NCBI GenBank assembly: GCA_037144255.1 | Contig: JBAWXE010000003.1 | Location: 13,907 to 77,906, forward strand | Source of the DNA: JBAWXE01 sp037144255 | GTDB lineage: Bacteria; Bacteroidota; Bacteroidia; Chitinophagales; Chitinophagaceae | Direction of reading: 5' to 3' | DNA: 64,000 bases | Shown: piece after piece, positions 35,078 to 44,071 of the stretch | How positions within the stretch are numbered: position 1 is the stretch's first letter | Layout of the letters: every line of letters starts with the position of its first letter | The notes under the pieces: generated by a model | What the model was told of the DNA's origin: nothing | Database searches by the model: none | Seen by the model: the letters and a program-made list of their open reading frames with translations, nothing else | Made by a program: the position numbers and the translations under genes

Positions 35078-37090
35078 TTATGCTGAAAAATTATCAGAAC
35101 TTATTGCAGCTGATGTAATAGGTGGGATGCCCTCATTTGGGGTCATTTCTTCATATGGACGCTTACCTATCAAGCGTTCCAAATCATCTTTAAAGAGTAC
35201 TTCTTTTTTCAGAAGCTCCTGAGCCAATATCTGAAGATGTTCCATATGGTTGCTCAACAACTGTTTAGTACGAACATATTCTCCTGCTATCAGAGTACGC
35301 ACTTCCTCATCTATTAGCTTGGCAGTTTCTTCTGAGTATGGTTTGGTCATATTATACTCTTGCTGTCCATCATAATAGGATACATTACCCACCTTAGTAT
35401 TCATACCATAAATGCTTATCATAGAATAAGCCATCTTAGTAATACGCTCTAAGTCGTTTTGTGCGCCAGTAGATATTTGACCAAAAACCAGTTCCTCAGC
35501 AGCACGACCACCAAACAATGCTACCATTTGATCTTGCATTTGTTCTGTAGTGTATAAGTATTGCTCTTTGGGTAAATACTGAGCATAACCTAATGCAGCT
35601 ACACCACGAGGTACTATGGAGACTTTTATCAATGGGTAAGCATGTTCCAAGAACCAACCACAAATAGCATGTCCGGCTTCGTGGTAAGCTATTACTTTCT
35701 TTTCCTCAGGAGAAATGATCTTATTTTTCTTTTCCAAGCCACCTATTACACGATCAATAGCATCGTTGAAATCGTCCATGTCAACCTCTGTCTTGCCTTT
35801 ACGTGCAGCGATCAAGGCAGCTTCGTTACAGATATTTGCAATGTCAGCACCTGCAAAGCCAGGAGTTTGAGAAGCCAATTTCTTGATATCAAGATCTTTT
35901 GATTTCTTGATAGGTTTCAAATGCACATCAAATATCTTCTCACGACCTTTTACATCCGGAATATCAATAGATATCTGACGATCGAAACGGCCAGGACGTA
36001 ATAGCGCAGTATCCAATACATCCGGGCGGTTGGTTGCGGCTAATACAATGATACCCGTATCGCCACTAAAACCATCCATTTCTACCAATAATTGATTCAA
36101 TGTGTTCTCACGTTCGTCATTACTCATTACCACGTTTTTACCACGAGCACGACCGATTGCGTCTATTTCATCAATAAATACAATACAAGGTGCTTTTTCA
36201 CGAGCTTGTTTGAATAAATCGCGAACACGGCTGGCACCCACACCCACAAACAATTCTACAAAGTCAGAACCTGACATAGAAAAGAAAGGTACTTGGGCCT
36301 CGCCTGCTACTGCTTTAGCCAGCAATGTCTTACCTGTACCGGGAGGCCCAACTAATAATGCGCCTTTAGGTATCTTACCACCTAATGCAGTATACTTTTT
36401 AGGGTTTTTCAGAAAATCTACGATCTCCATTACCTCTACCTTAGCTTCATCCAATCCTGCCACATCGTTGAAAGTGATATTTACACGTGTGCCTTTTTCA
36501 AACAATTGAGCTTTCGATTTACCAATGTTGAAAATACCACCTGCTCCACCACTAGAAGCTCCGCCACCCATCTTACGCATGATGAGGAACCACATAGCAA
36601 TGATCAATATACCAGGTAACAAGTATAATTGCAGAAACTCACGTAAGAATGTACCTCTGGTTTGATAAATAACACGTACGCGTTGGTTATCTGCCAGATT
36701 TTGTTGTGCATCTTTCAGGTTTTGTTCAAACTGCTCAACAGAACCGATTTTAAAAGTACCTGCCGGTCCCTTTTCATTGTTAGCATTCACAGCCGGTGCT
36801 TTACCATCAGTAGGTGCAACTTGCGGGGCAGCCTTCTGATATATCTCAACTTCTGAATTGTTTACAACTACCAGTTTGTCTACGTTCCCTTTATCAAGAT
36901 ACTGTGTCTTGAAATCTTGGAAACAGATCTCCTTAGCATTCTCACCTAAGCCTGTGCTGAAAAACTGCACACTCAATAGTGCAATAGCTATTAGGCCATA
37001 GATCCAATATATATTGAAACGAGGGCCTTTGCGAGGTGTGCGGGTGTCATTTCCCGGACCAGTACCGGGGCGTTTGTTATTATCTTCCAT
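35078..37090 (-). CDS. ftsH: ATP-dependent zinc metalloprotease FtsH
   Basis: Membrane-anchored AAA+ protease that degrades short-lived and misassembled membrane proteins. The 670-aa protein has a first membrane segment (IYWIYGLIAIALLSVQFF), a periplasmic domain of about 100 residues and a second segment (LLPGILIIAMWFLI). Walker A is GPPGTGKTLLAKAVAGEA (about 242-259) and Walker B FIDEIDAIGRARG. The protease site is HEAGHAICGW (about 466-475). A glutamine/alanine insertion in the periplasmic region is specific to this group. It follows rsfS by 36 nt, probably in one operon. Confidence 0.97.
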   Translation of the reverse strand: MEDNNKRPGTGPGNDTRTPRKGPRFNIYWIYGLIAIALLSVQFFSTGLGENAKEICFQDFKTQYLDKGNVDKLVVVNNSEVEIYQKAAPQVAPTDGKAPAVNANNEKGPAGTFKIGSVEQFEQNLKDAQQNLADNQRVRVIYQTRGTFLREFLQLYLLPGILIIAMWFLIMRKMGGGASSGGAGGIFNIGKSKAQLFEKGTRVNITFNDVAGLDEAKVEVMEIVDFLKNPKKYTALGGKIPKGALLVGPPGTGKTLLAKAVAGEAQVPFFSMSGSDFVELFVGVGASRVRDLFKQAREKAPCIVFIDEIDAIGRARGKNVVMSNDERENTLNQLLVEMDGFSGDTGIIVLAATNRPDVLDTALLRPGRFDRQISIDIPDVKGREKIFDVHLKPIKKSKDLDIKKLASQTPGFAGADIANICNEAALIAARKGKTEVDMDDFNDAIDRVIGGLEKKNKIISPEEKKVIAYHEAGHAICGWFLEHAYPLIKVSIVPRGVAALGYAQYLPKEQYLYTTEQMQDQMVALFGGRAAEELVFGQISTGAQNDLERITKMAYSMISIYGMNTKVGNVSYYDGQQEYNMTKPYSEETAKLIDEEVRTLIAGEYVRTKQLLSNHMEHLQILAQELLKKEVLFKDDLERLIGKRPYEEMTPNEGIPPITSAAISSDNFSA

Positions 37091-37126
37091 CTGTTCTTTG
37101 AGATCGTTATTATCTAATGTGAATGA

Positions 37127-37525
37127 TTAGTCGTTATACTCGGTTCTTTCTGCATCTGCCCATAAACTTTCCAGATCGTAAAACTTGCGGTGCTCATGTT
37201 GGAAAACATGTACAACAACATTTACATAATCTACTAAAGTCCATTCTTCACCAAATTCTATATGGTAAGGTTTTTCGTCACAGTCTGTTTTTATTCTTTC
37301 CTCGATGTTTTGAGCTATTGCTTTTATCTGTATGTTAGATCTAGCCTCACATAAAATAAAAAAATCGGCCACAGCCTCATCTATCTTCCTCAGATCAAGC
37401 GCTACAATTGCTTCACCTTTCTTTTCCTTAATTGCGTCAAGAATTGTTTTAAATATCTTACTATTTCGCGTTAGGCGGGTTGTTGACTTTTTGCGTGAAT
37501 GTAGCGCAGTGATTATTTTCTCCAA
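37127..37525 (-). CDS. rsfS: Ribosomal silencing factor RsfS
   Basis: Binds ribosomal protein L14 and blocks subunit joining in slow growth. The 132-aa protein matches the RsfS/YbeB family: IVALDLRKIDEAVADFFILCEARSN (from about 39) and a C-terminal WTLVDYVNVVVHVFQHEHRKFYDLE stretch. Placed before ftsH in the same direction. Divergent from birA, 24 nt away. Confidence 0.95.
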   Translation of the reverse strand: MEKIITALHSRKKSTTRLTRNSKIFKTILDAIKEKKGEAIVALDLRKIDEAVADFFILCEARSNIQIKAIAQNIEERIKTDCDEKPYHIEFGEEWTLVDYVNVVVHVFQHEHRKFYDLESLWADAERTEYND

Positions 37526-37549
37526 ATTATTGCTGTTATTCTGTTTGGT

Positions 37550-38350
37550 TTGGTAATATCTTTACAATCTATCAAAATTATAAATCTTTTGGCACTAAAC
37601 TTACAGGCTATTTTAGAAGCCCCTATTATACATCTTGATACTATAGACAGTACCAATAACTATGCCATGCAGCTAATAGATGCCGATAAGGCACAGCCAG
37701 GCCTGACAATAGTGGCTAATGAGCAAACATCAGGTAAGGGGCAAAGGGGTAAACAATGGGTAGGAGTACCCGGCGAAAGCCTGTTAATGAGTCTTATAGT
37801 ACAGCCAGAACATAAGCTGGATAGCCAATTTGCCTTTAATGCTGCTGTTGCAACAGCAATTGCTGAGGTTTTGGGGGAGTTAGTAACAGATACCAATGTA
37901 CGTATTAAATGGCCCAATGATATGATAGTCAATGACAAAAAGACAGGGGGCATATTAATAGAAAATGTACTCAGAGGTTCGCAGTGGATGTACAGTGTTA
38001 TAGGTATAGGTATCAATGTGCTGCAAACGCATTTCCCGGAGGAATTGCCTTATGCTACATCATTAAGAATGGAGACAGGTAAGATATTTAATATTAATAA
38101 ACTATGTATAGCTCTAAGAAAAAACATTGTAAATAATATATATTCATTGCGATCGAATGAGGAAAGCATAGAACAGTACAACAATTATCTTTATAAGAGG
38201 GATATGGATCAGAGATTTTCGGATACTTCTGGTGAATGGATGGCACATATCCATAAAGTGATAGATACAGGACAATTGCTAGTAACCAGAGAAGATGGAA
38301 AGGTGGAACAATATTCTCATGGGCAAGTGGTTTGGGTATGGGGCAATTAA
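37550..38350 (+). CDS. birA: Biotin-[acetyl-CoA-carboxylase] ligase
   Basis: Attaches biotin to the carrier domain of biotin-dependent carboxylases. The 266-aa protein contains TSGKGQRGKQW (about 60-70, the biotinyl-AMP loop), LGELVTDTNVRIKWPNDM and KKTGGILIEN. There is no N-terminal DNA-binding domain, so it is a ligase only and not a repressor. The first usable start in frame is a TTG at 37550; no ATG precedes the catalytic region until about residue 40, so the exact start is uncertain. Confidence 0.9.
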   Translation: MVISLQSIKIINLLALNLQAILEAPIIHLDTIDSTNNYAMQLIDADKAQPGLTIVANEQTSGKGQRGKQWVGVPGESLLMSLIVQPEHKLDSQFAFNAAVATAIAEVLGELVTDTNVRIKWPNDMIVNDKKTGGILIENVLRGSQWMYSVIGIGINVLQTHFPEELPYATSLRMETGKIFNINKLCIALRKNIVNNIYSLRSNEESIEQYNNYLYKRDMDQRFSDTSGEWMAHIHKVIDTGQLLVTREDGKVEQYSHGQVVWVWGN

Positions 38351-38382
38351 TTAGATACTAAAATTAGTTTTTGAAATTAAGA

Positions 38383-40242
38383 ATGACAGCATCTGTTAAT
38401 GTAAAAAAAGAATGGTGGTTGCATGTATCTATTATGATCATAGCAACTGTATTTGCGTACACCAAGATTTTTAATGCTGGTTTCATGTCGTGGGATGATA
38501 TGGACTATGTGTTTCAGACAAAAGATATTCAATCTATTAGTTGGGAGCATATCTGTAATTGGTTCTCTACATATTATATAGGTAATTATCAACCGCTGCC
38601 TGTTGCTACCTATGCCATAGATTTCTTACTAGGGGCTCAGCAACCGTTAGTATATCATATAGATAGCCTAATATGGCATATTGCTGATGTGTTATTGTTG
38701 TATACATTCATCAATAAGATACAGAGTAATAAAATGGTAGGGTTTATAGTGGCACTATTATTTGCACTGCATCCTACACAAACAGAAAGTATATCCTGGA
38801 TAGCTGCAAGAAACAAGGTGATGAATGGCTTTTTCTTTTTCAGTGCTATGATCATGTATGTAGACTATGTAAGGAATAATGATCGTAAAAAACTAGTATG
38901 GGTATGTATAGCAGGATTTGCTGCTTATTTATGCAAAGCCACAGCTGTAGCACTTCCACTAGCACTATTTGCAATAGATATATGGTTGCAAAGATCATTG
39001 AAGGATAAGAAAGTGTGGTTAGAAAAACTACCATTGATCTTGCTGGCAATACCTATTGCTATAATGACTTTGAATGCACAAAAGCAAGTGAACTTCTTAG
39101 AAGTACATCATGAGTTTCATTGGTATGATAGGGTAGCATTTGGTGGCTATGCATATGTACAGTATATACTACAATTATTATGCCCGTTAAAACTATCAGT
39201 ACTTTATCCATACCCAAAGGCAACCGAATTAATACATGTATTATATACAGTCATTGCTTTATGCATCGTGGGATCGATGATAGTTGCCTACAAAAAGAAA
39301 TGGTATGTATTGCGTGGCGGTTTGATATTCTTCTCAGTAAATATTCTTCCAGTTCTGCAATTTGTACAGTTTGGGGAAGTATTAATGGCTGATAGGTATT
39401 TGTACATAGCTAGTATAGGTATTTGGTTTCCCATAGTATACTATATGTTTACTTATTTGGAAGCAAGATCGAAACGTATTCTTGCCATAAGTATATCCAT
39501 TGGTGTATTGGGCATTTTTACCCTAATGACATTTGTACGTAATGATATATGGTTATCTGAAATGAATTTTTGGGAAGCAATAGTGGAAAAATTTCCCAAT
39601 TCGTCTGTAGCACAGAATAGTATGGGAGGAGTGTATCTTAAAAAAGGAGATTATGGACAGGCCATGCAGTATATAGATGCTGCCATAGCCGAGGACCCTG
39701 ATAACTATAAGGCATGGTACAATAAAGGTGTAGCATATTTACGCCAATCAATGCCGGTAGCTGCTGTGCAGGCTTTTAATAAGAGTATTTCTATTAATGA
39801 ATATAGTAAAGCTCTTTTTTCAAGGGCCATGGCTAATGAGATCATGCATAAGCCTGAGCCAGCTTTAGCTGATATTGAAAAGGTATTACAACAACAACCT
39901 GATAATGCCAGAGCATATTATATCAAAGGTTCTTGTCTAGAACAAATGAACAATATACCCGAGGCTATTAATAGTTACACAATGGCCATAGAGCGTGAAT
40001 CCGGAGAGCCTCTATATTTTCTGAAAAGAGGTGTTCTTAATGCTAAAACAAACAGAAACAATGAGGCCATTAGTGACCTGGATCGTGCAATACAGATGGA
40101 ACCGCGCATTGGAGAAGCATGGTATTGGAGAGGAATAGCAAAAGCTAATGTTAATCAAAACCCATGTGCAGACCTGAACGAATCAAGACGAAGAGGGTAT
40201 AGAGATGCAGAAGAAGCAATACTTAAATTCTGTAAAAACTGA
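38383..40242 (+). CDS. Membrane glycosyltransferase-like protein with C-terminal TPR repeats
   Basis: A 619-aa protein from ATG 38383 (a TTG at 38371 is an alternative). The first about 400 residues hold 9-11 membrane segments with an acidic WDDMDYV motif in the first external loop, the layout of GT-C (PMT/TMTC-like) glycosyltransferases. HPTQTESISWIAARN is a family segment. The last about 200 residues are at least five TPR repeats (for example AIAEDPDNYKAWYNKGVAYL). It probably transfers sugars from a lipid carrier to an exported acceptor; substrate unknown. It lies between birA and the carotenoid genes on the same strand. Confidence 0.75.
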   Translation: MTASVNVKKEWWLHVSIMIIATVFAYTKIFNAGFMSWDDMDYVFQTKDIQSISWEHICNWFSTYYIGNYQPLPVATYAIDFLLGAQQPLVYHIDSLIWHIADVLLLYTFINKIQSNKMVGFIVALLFALHPTQTESISWIAARNKVMNGFFFFSAMIMYVDYVRNNDRKKLVWVCIAGFAAYLCKATAVALPLALFAIDIWLQRSLKDKKVWLEKLPLILLAIPIAIMTLNAQKQVNFLEVHHEFHWYDRVAFGGYAYVQYILQLLCPLKLSVLYPYPKATELIHVLYTVIALCIVGSMIVAYKKKWYVLRGGLIFFSVNILPVLQFVQFGEVLMADRYLYIASIGIWFPIVYYMFTYLEARSKRILAISISIGVLGIFTLMTFVRNDIWLSEMNFWEAIVEKFPNSSVAQNSMGGVYLKKGDYGQAMQYIDAAIAEDPDNYKAWYNKGVAYLRQSMPVAAVQAFNKSISINEYSKALFSRAMANEIMHKPEPALADIEKVLQQQPDNARAYYIKGSCLEQMNNIPEAINSYTMAIERESGEPLYFLKRGVLNAKTNRNNEAISDLDRAIQMEPRIGEAWYWRGIAKANVNQNPCADLNESRRRGYRDAEEAILKFCKN

Positions 40243-40244
40243 TC

Positions 40245-40871
40245 ATGCGAACAATTATTTCCACCAAAGGGCTCACACTCATTGCCATTCTTTTTCATCT
40301 CATAGGGTTGATAGGTATTGGCGTTTTTCATATTGATATGATCAATAGGGCAACGCCTATACATTTATTATTAATGTTCCTGCTATTATCTATTTCCTTT
40401 GCTGATACTTGGAAGGCATATTATTTATGGATGCCCATAATATTGATCATCGGCTTTGGAGTAGAGTGGATAGGGGTACATAAGGGATGGCTGTTTGGCT
40501 CTTATAGTTACACTAATGTATTAGGTTGGAAATGGCAAGATATCCCTGTTCTTATCAGTTGCAATTGGGTTATCATAGTATGTGGTGCTATTGCATTATC
40601 ATCCTTGCTTACAGAGAACAAGTATTTGAATAGCATCGTAGCCGCTACGGTGGCTACAGCAGCAGATTGGGCCTTAGAGCCTGTAGCATTAAAACTCAAC
40701 TATTGGCATTGGACAGGAGGGCATATCCCTCAACTAAACTATATATGCTGGTGGGCTATCAGCTTTGTATTAGCTCTTGTATGGCACTTATTTAAAAATC
40801 AGTACAACCAATTCGCTGTAAATTTGTTTATCATACAGATCATGTTTTTTGCATTTTTACAAATAATATAA
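40245..40871 (+). CDS. Carotenoid biosynthesis protein (CruF-like)
   Basis: A 208-aa polytopic membrane protein of the family annotated as carotenoid biosynthesis protein, whose CruF members add water across the psi end group of carotenes. It has about six membrane segments with conserved acidic and aromatic residues at loop ends: VEWIGVHKGWLFGSYSYTNVLG (in part), and ADWALEPVALKLNYWHW (about 144-160). Its stop overlaps the start of the hydroxylase gene, and a lycopene cyclase follows, which supports a carotenoid role. The exact reaction is inferred. Confidence 0.75.
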   Translation: MRTIISTKGLTLIAILFHLIGLIGIGVFHIDMINRATPIHLLLMFLLLSISFADTWKAYYLWMPIILIIGFGVEWIGVHKGWLFGSYSYTNVLGWKWQDIPVLISCNWVIIVCGAIALSSLLTENKYLNSIVAATVATAADWALEPVALKLNYWHWTGGHIPQLNYICWWAISFVLALVWHLFKNQYNQFAVNLFIIQIMFFAFLQII

Positions 40872-41350
40872 TGATGTGGCTGATATACATATTAATAGTT
40901 ATTGCAACTTTCTTCTTTATGGAGTACGTGGCATGGGCATCTCATAGATACCTGATGCATGGTGCTTTTTGGTTTTTGCACGAAGATCATCATCAAGGGG
41001 GCTATACGCCATTTCAGAAGAACGACACTTTCTTTCTCATATTCGCTATCCCATCCTGGCTGTGTATTATGTTAGGTTGGATGAATTATACCTGGTGGGT
41101 GGTAGCTATTGGAGTAGGTATTTTTCTGTATGGATGGTGTTATTTTTTAGTACATGATGTTGTAGTGCATCAGCGTTTTAAATGGTTCAGTAGAAGTAAT
41201 AACAGATATATCAAAGTCATTCGATGGGCACATAAAATGCACCATAAACATCTGAATAAAGAAGATGGAGAATCATTTGGTTTATTAATAGTACCCAAAA
41301 AATACTGGGATAAGGTAAGAAATGATGAAAGACAACAATCTATATCATAA
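40871..41350 (+). CDS. crtZ: Beta-carotene hydroxylase (CrtZ-type, fatty acid hydroxylase superfamily)
   Basis: A 159-aa membrane di-iron enzyme that hydroxylates the 3-position of beta-ionone rings. All four histidine boxes are present: HRYLMH (about 19-24), HEDHH (31-35), HDVVVH (about 96-101) and HKMHHKH (about 119-125). Length and box spacing fit CrtZ. It overlaps the preceding gene by one base at the stop/start and is 17 nt before the lycopene cyclase gene. Confidence 0.9.
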   Translation: MMWLIYILIVIATFFFMEYVAWASHRYLMHGAFWFLHEDHHQGGYTPFQKNDTFFLIFAIPSWLCIMLGWMNYTWWVVAIGVGIFLYGWCYFLVHDVVVHQRFKWFSRSNNRYIKVIRWAHKMHHKHLNKEDGESFGLLIVPKKYWDKVRNDERQQSIS

Positions 41351-41367
41351 CCCTATAACCATCCTGT

Positions 41368-42069
41368 ATGAACTCACATTATACTTACCTTCTTATAGAT
41401 ACAGCTACTGTATTATTCCCATTGCTGCTGAGTTTTGATAAGAAAGTAGCCTTCTACAAACAATGGAAATACTTATGGATAGGTACTCTTCTTACTGGCA
41501 CTATATTCATTCTGTGGGATATACTGTTCACTCAATGGGGAATATGGTCATTCAGTAATTCATATACATTAGGTATTAGGTTAACAGGATTGCCTATTGA
41601 AGAATGGCTTTTTTTCTTCACAGTGCCATATTCATGCACCTTTATTTACGAATGCCTTCTGGCATATTTCCCATTTAGGAAAAGGAGGGATAAGTATTGG
41701 AGTGTATTCACAGTATTGGGTATATTACTAGTAGCGAGTGCTTTAGTGTTTTATACTAAAGCCTATACATTTTCTTCTTTCATAGGTTGTGGTATAGCAT
41801 TAATGATGTTGTCTTTATTCAGGAAGGATATTCCCACTTTCAGAGCTGATGTTTTTTTGCTTACTTTTTTAATTAGCATTGTCCCATTCCTTATTGTAAA
41901 TGGTGTACTCACTGCGCTACCTGTAGTGATATATAATAACTCGGAGAACTTAGGTATTAGGATATCCTCCATCCCCTTTGAAGATAATTTCTACGGTATG
42001 CTATTGATGTTAGGTAATATAGCCGGAATGGAATGGGCTAGAGGTAGAAAACTAAGGGTGCATATCTGA
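41368..42069 (+). CDS. Lycopene cyclase domain protein (CrtYc-CrtYd fusion type)
   Basis: A 233-aa membrane protein with two repeats of the small lycopene-cyclase domain. Each half has three membrane segments; the repeats carry LTGLPIEEWLFFFTVPYSC (about 71-89) and RISSIPFEDNFYGMLLMLGN (about 199-218). The PxEE/PxED motif of each repeat is the cyclase signature. The fusion corresponds to the heterodimeric actinobacterial CrtYc/CrtYd and the fungal/archaeal type. It forms the ionone ring(s) that CrtZ then hydroxylates. Its 3' end overlaps the convergent pabA/trpG gene by 18 nt. Confidence 0.88.
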   Translation: MNSHYTYLLIDTATVLFPLLLSFDKKVAFYKQWKYLWIGTLLTGTIFILWDILFTQWGIWSFSNSYTLGIRLTGLPIEEWLFFFTVPYSCTFIYECLLAYFPFRKRRDKYWSVFTVLGILLVASALVFYTKAYTFSSFIGCGIALMMLSLFRKDIPTFRADVFLLTFLISIVPFLIVNGVLTALPVVIYNNSENLGIRISSIPFEDNFYGMLLMLGNIAGMEWARGRKLRVHI

Positions 42070-42618
42070 CCAATTCTTCAATAATTGCAAGCCATATTCG
42101 GTACCTATTGATTCCGGGTGGAATTGCAAACCCATACAAGGGTATTCTTTATGAGCTAGCGCCATAACTATCCCATCATCTGTGCTAGCTACCACTTCTA
42201 GGTTAGTATTCTCAAATCCTTTTACTGCCAGAGAGTGATAGCGCATCACTGTAAAAGGAGAAGGGATGTTATGGAATATTGGATGTTGGTTATGACTGAT
42301 AAGGCTGGTTTTGCCATGCATAGGATAATCGGTATGTACAAGCTCTGCACCAAAGTACATACCTAATCCCTGATGACCCAAACATACTCCTAGTATAGGC
42401 ACTTTGTCATGAAAATGAGCTATTAGCTCCATACACAAACCTGCTTGTAGCGGAGTCTTAGGGCCAGGAGAAATGATAATACGCGATGGCCGAAGCTCTA
42501 TTAATTGCTGTAGGCTTATTTCATCATTCCTATATACTATACATTCATTACCCGTCTGTAATAGGTAGTGATGCAGAATATGAGTGAACGAGTCGTAATT
42601 ATCTATGAGTACCCACAT
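42052..42618 (-). CDS. Glutamine amidotransferase, anthranilate/aminodeoxychorismate synthase component II
   Basis: Class I glutamine amidotransferase, 188 aa, that delivers ammonia to the chorismate-using partner. The nucleophile elbow is GVCLGHQGLG (Cys about 79), and the catalytic His-Glu pair is in LQFHPESIGTEYG (about 168-180). The oxyanion segment is SPGPKTP. TrpG and PabA cannot be told apart because component I is not in the window. It overlaps the cvpA-like gene by 20 nt at its start. Confidence 0.9.
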   Translation of the reverse strand: MWVLIDNYDSFTHILHHYLLQTGNECIVYRNDEISLQQLIELRPSRIIISPGPKTPLQAGLCMELIAHFHDKVPILGVCLGHQGLGMYFGAELVHTDYPMHGKTSLISHNQHPIFHNIPSPFTVMRYHSLAVKGFENTNLEVVASTDDGIVMALAHKEYPCMGLQFHPESIGTEYGLQLLKNWSDMHP

Positions 42619-43156
42619 GATCCGGTAATTGTTTATTTACATGATCAAAGAAATGTTGCAGATCTGCCATCATATTTTTGGCAAATGGTAACAATCCACC
42701 TATATGTGTAAACACCCATGGGGCTATAGGTGCAAAAAAATGGTACGTATATGATTTGGAAATTGTAGCAGGAGATATCAGGTGCATTTTATCGCATAAC
42801 CATAGTATAGAGCTCCACATAAAGGATGTGATACCTACATATAATAGGGCTCCTAAGAGTTTGTTGATAGTACCCAGCATCACTGCCTTTAAAGCACTAT
42901 CTATTAATCTCGCTAGCAGCCATACAAGTACTACTACTATCAGGAACATCAGTACATAGCATATTACCTGTCCCCAGCCCGATGTTATAATGCCTTTGTC
43001 TAGTAAGTATTGTGCTAAAGTTTGTGAGAATTTCATGGCGAAGATGGCGCCCAATAAAATTCCCACAAATGAAAATATAGCTATGATGAGGCCTTTTTGA
43101 TAGCCACATATAAAGAATAAAACGAGCAGGATGCCCCCTATTATATCCAGCACCAT
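42599..43156 (-). CDS. CvpA family membrane protein
   Basis: A 185-aa inner-membrane protein with four predicted membrane segments in the first 130 residues: MVLDIIGGILLVLFFICGYQ, then LIIAIFSFVGILLGAIFAM and two more. The family is named for colicin V production in E. coli; the general role is unclear. Overlaps the amidotransferase gene by 20 nt and lies 4 nt after the YqeY-like gene, so the three are probably one operon. Confidence 0.85.
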   Translation of the reverse strand: MVLDIIGGILLVLFFICGYQKGLIIAIFSFVGILLGAIFAMKFSQTLAQYLLDKGIITSGWGQVICYVLMFLIVVVLVWLLARLIDSALKAVMLGTINKLLGALLYVGITSFMWSSILWLCDKMHLISPATISKSYTYHFFAPIAPWVFTHIGGLLPFAKNMMADLQHFFDHVNKQLPDHVGTHR

Positions 43157-43160
43157 ACGA

Positions 43161-43619
43161 TTAGGCGCCTTGAGATAGTAACAACTTTACATTTTCTGAT
43201 ATCAGCTTACCATCTGCCTTGCCGGCCAGTTGCTTAGAGGCTACACCCATTACTTTGCCCATATCAGCAGCAGATGTGGCACCTACTTGTGCTATGATAG
43301 CTTTCAGTTCTGTTTGTATCTCTTCTACAGACATTTGTTTAGGCAGAAAACGCTCTATGATAACCAGCTCTTCTCTTTCTTTAGCAGCTAGGTCTTCACG
43401 GTTTTGAGCAACAAATATGTCTAAAGAATCACGACGTTGTTTAGCCATTTTTTGCAACATCTTTAATTCGGTAGCTTCGCTAATTACGTCGGTTGCACCT
43501 TCAGATGTTTTCTCTATAAGTATTGCAGCTTTTATAGCACGTAGTGTGCGCAATGCAGCTTCATTTTTGTCGCGCATTGCCTGCTTCAGGTCGTCCATTA
43601 CTCTTTGTTCTAATGACAT
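43161..43619 (-). CDS. GatB/YqeY domain protein
   Basis: A 152-aa protein of the YqeY family, related to the tail domain of the GatB amidotransferase subunit and thought to contact tRNA. Conserved stretches are MRDKNEAALRTLRAIKAAI (about 16-34), FLPKQMSVEEI (about 91-101) and ADMGKVMGVASKQLAGKADGK (about 118-138, read in part). Function in bacteria is not firmly known. First of the yqeY-cvpA-amidotransferase group. Confidence 0.9.
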   Translation of the reverse strand: MSLEQRVMDDLKQAMRDKNEAALRTLRAIKAAILIEKTSEGATDVISEATELKMLQKMAKQRRDSLDIFVAQNREDLAAKEREELVIIERFLPKQMSVEEIQTELKAIIAQVGATSAADMGKVMGVASKQLAGKADGKLISENVKLLLSQGA

Positions 43620-43686
43620 AGTTTTGGTCGTTTTTACAAATGTAAAATAAAACCCTTTCGCTTTTTGAGCATTGGGGAATATGTTC

Positions 43687-44034
43687 TTATGCTTTATTTT
43701 CTTCTAATGCTTTGATCGACTTTTTATGAAAGTCTTTGGCAAATGCTTTCATTTCATTTGCCAGTTCTGTATTGCGTGTAGCACGTATATAGGTGTCTGC
43801 CATGCCCATCATTGATTGGAAAAAGAAATCATTCATTTCATCTACCATCATTTTAGTGGTCCATAGGTCTATACGTAAGGCTGATTTAGAATCGCCATCC
43901 CACAGACCCAGCAACATTCCTTTTGCTTTTTGTAGTCCATCTACTCCGCCATCAGGTGCATTCCATTCAATGCTCTCTGGCATTTTGTCTTCATCCAGTT
44001 CTATCTGGATATTGATATTTGATTTTTGTCCCAT
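43687..44034 (-). CDS. gldC: Gliding motility protein GldC homologue
   Basis: A 115-aa cytoplasmic protein matching GldC, part of the Bacteroidota gliding machinery set. The hallmarks are the N-terminal strand INIQIELDEDKMPESIEWNAPDGG, then LRIDLWTTKMMVDEMNDFF (about 54-72). Start ATG 44034 is preferred; a TTG at 44049 in frame would lie only 5 nt after the -7 box. The presence of gldC does not prove motility, because the rest of the gld/spr set is outside the window. Confidence 0.8.
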   Translation of the reverse strand: MGQKSNINIQIELDEDKMPESIEWNAPDGGVDGLQKAKGMLLGLWDGDSKSALRIDLWTTKMMVDEMNDFFFQSMMGMADTYIRATRNTELANEMKAFAKDFHKKSIKALEENKA

Positions 44035-44054
44035 TTCTGTTTTGTTCAATAGTT

Positions 44055-44062
44055 CAAAGATA
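44055..44062 (-). promoter_or_regulatory. -7 box for gldC
   Basis: Minus-strand TATCTTTG, a perfect -7 element, 20 nt before ATG 44034. No -33 TTTG was confirmed. Confidence 0.4.
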
Positions 44063-44071
44063 TGAATACTC

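Noticed and set aside
42052..42069. Frameshift or misassembly at the lycopene cyclase/amidotransferase overlap
   Set aside because: Both proteins have complete C-termini; an 18-nt convergent overlap is normal in compact genomes.
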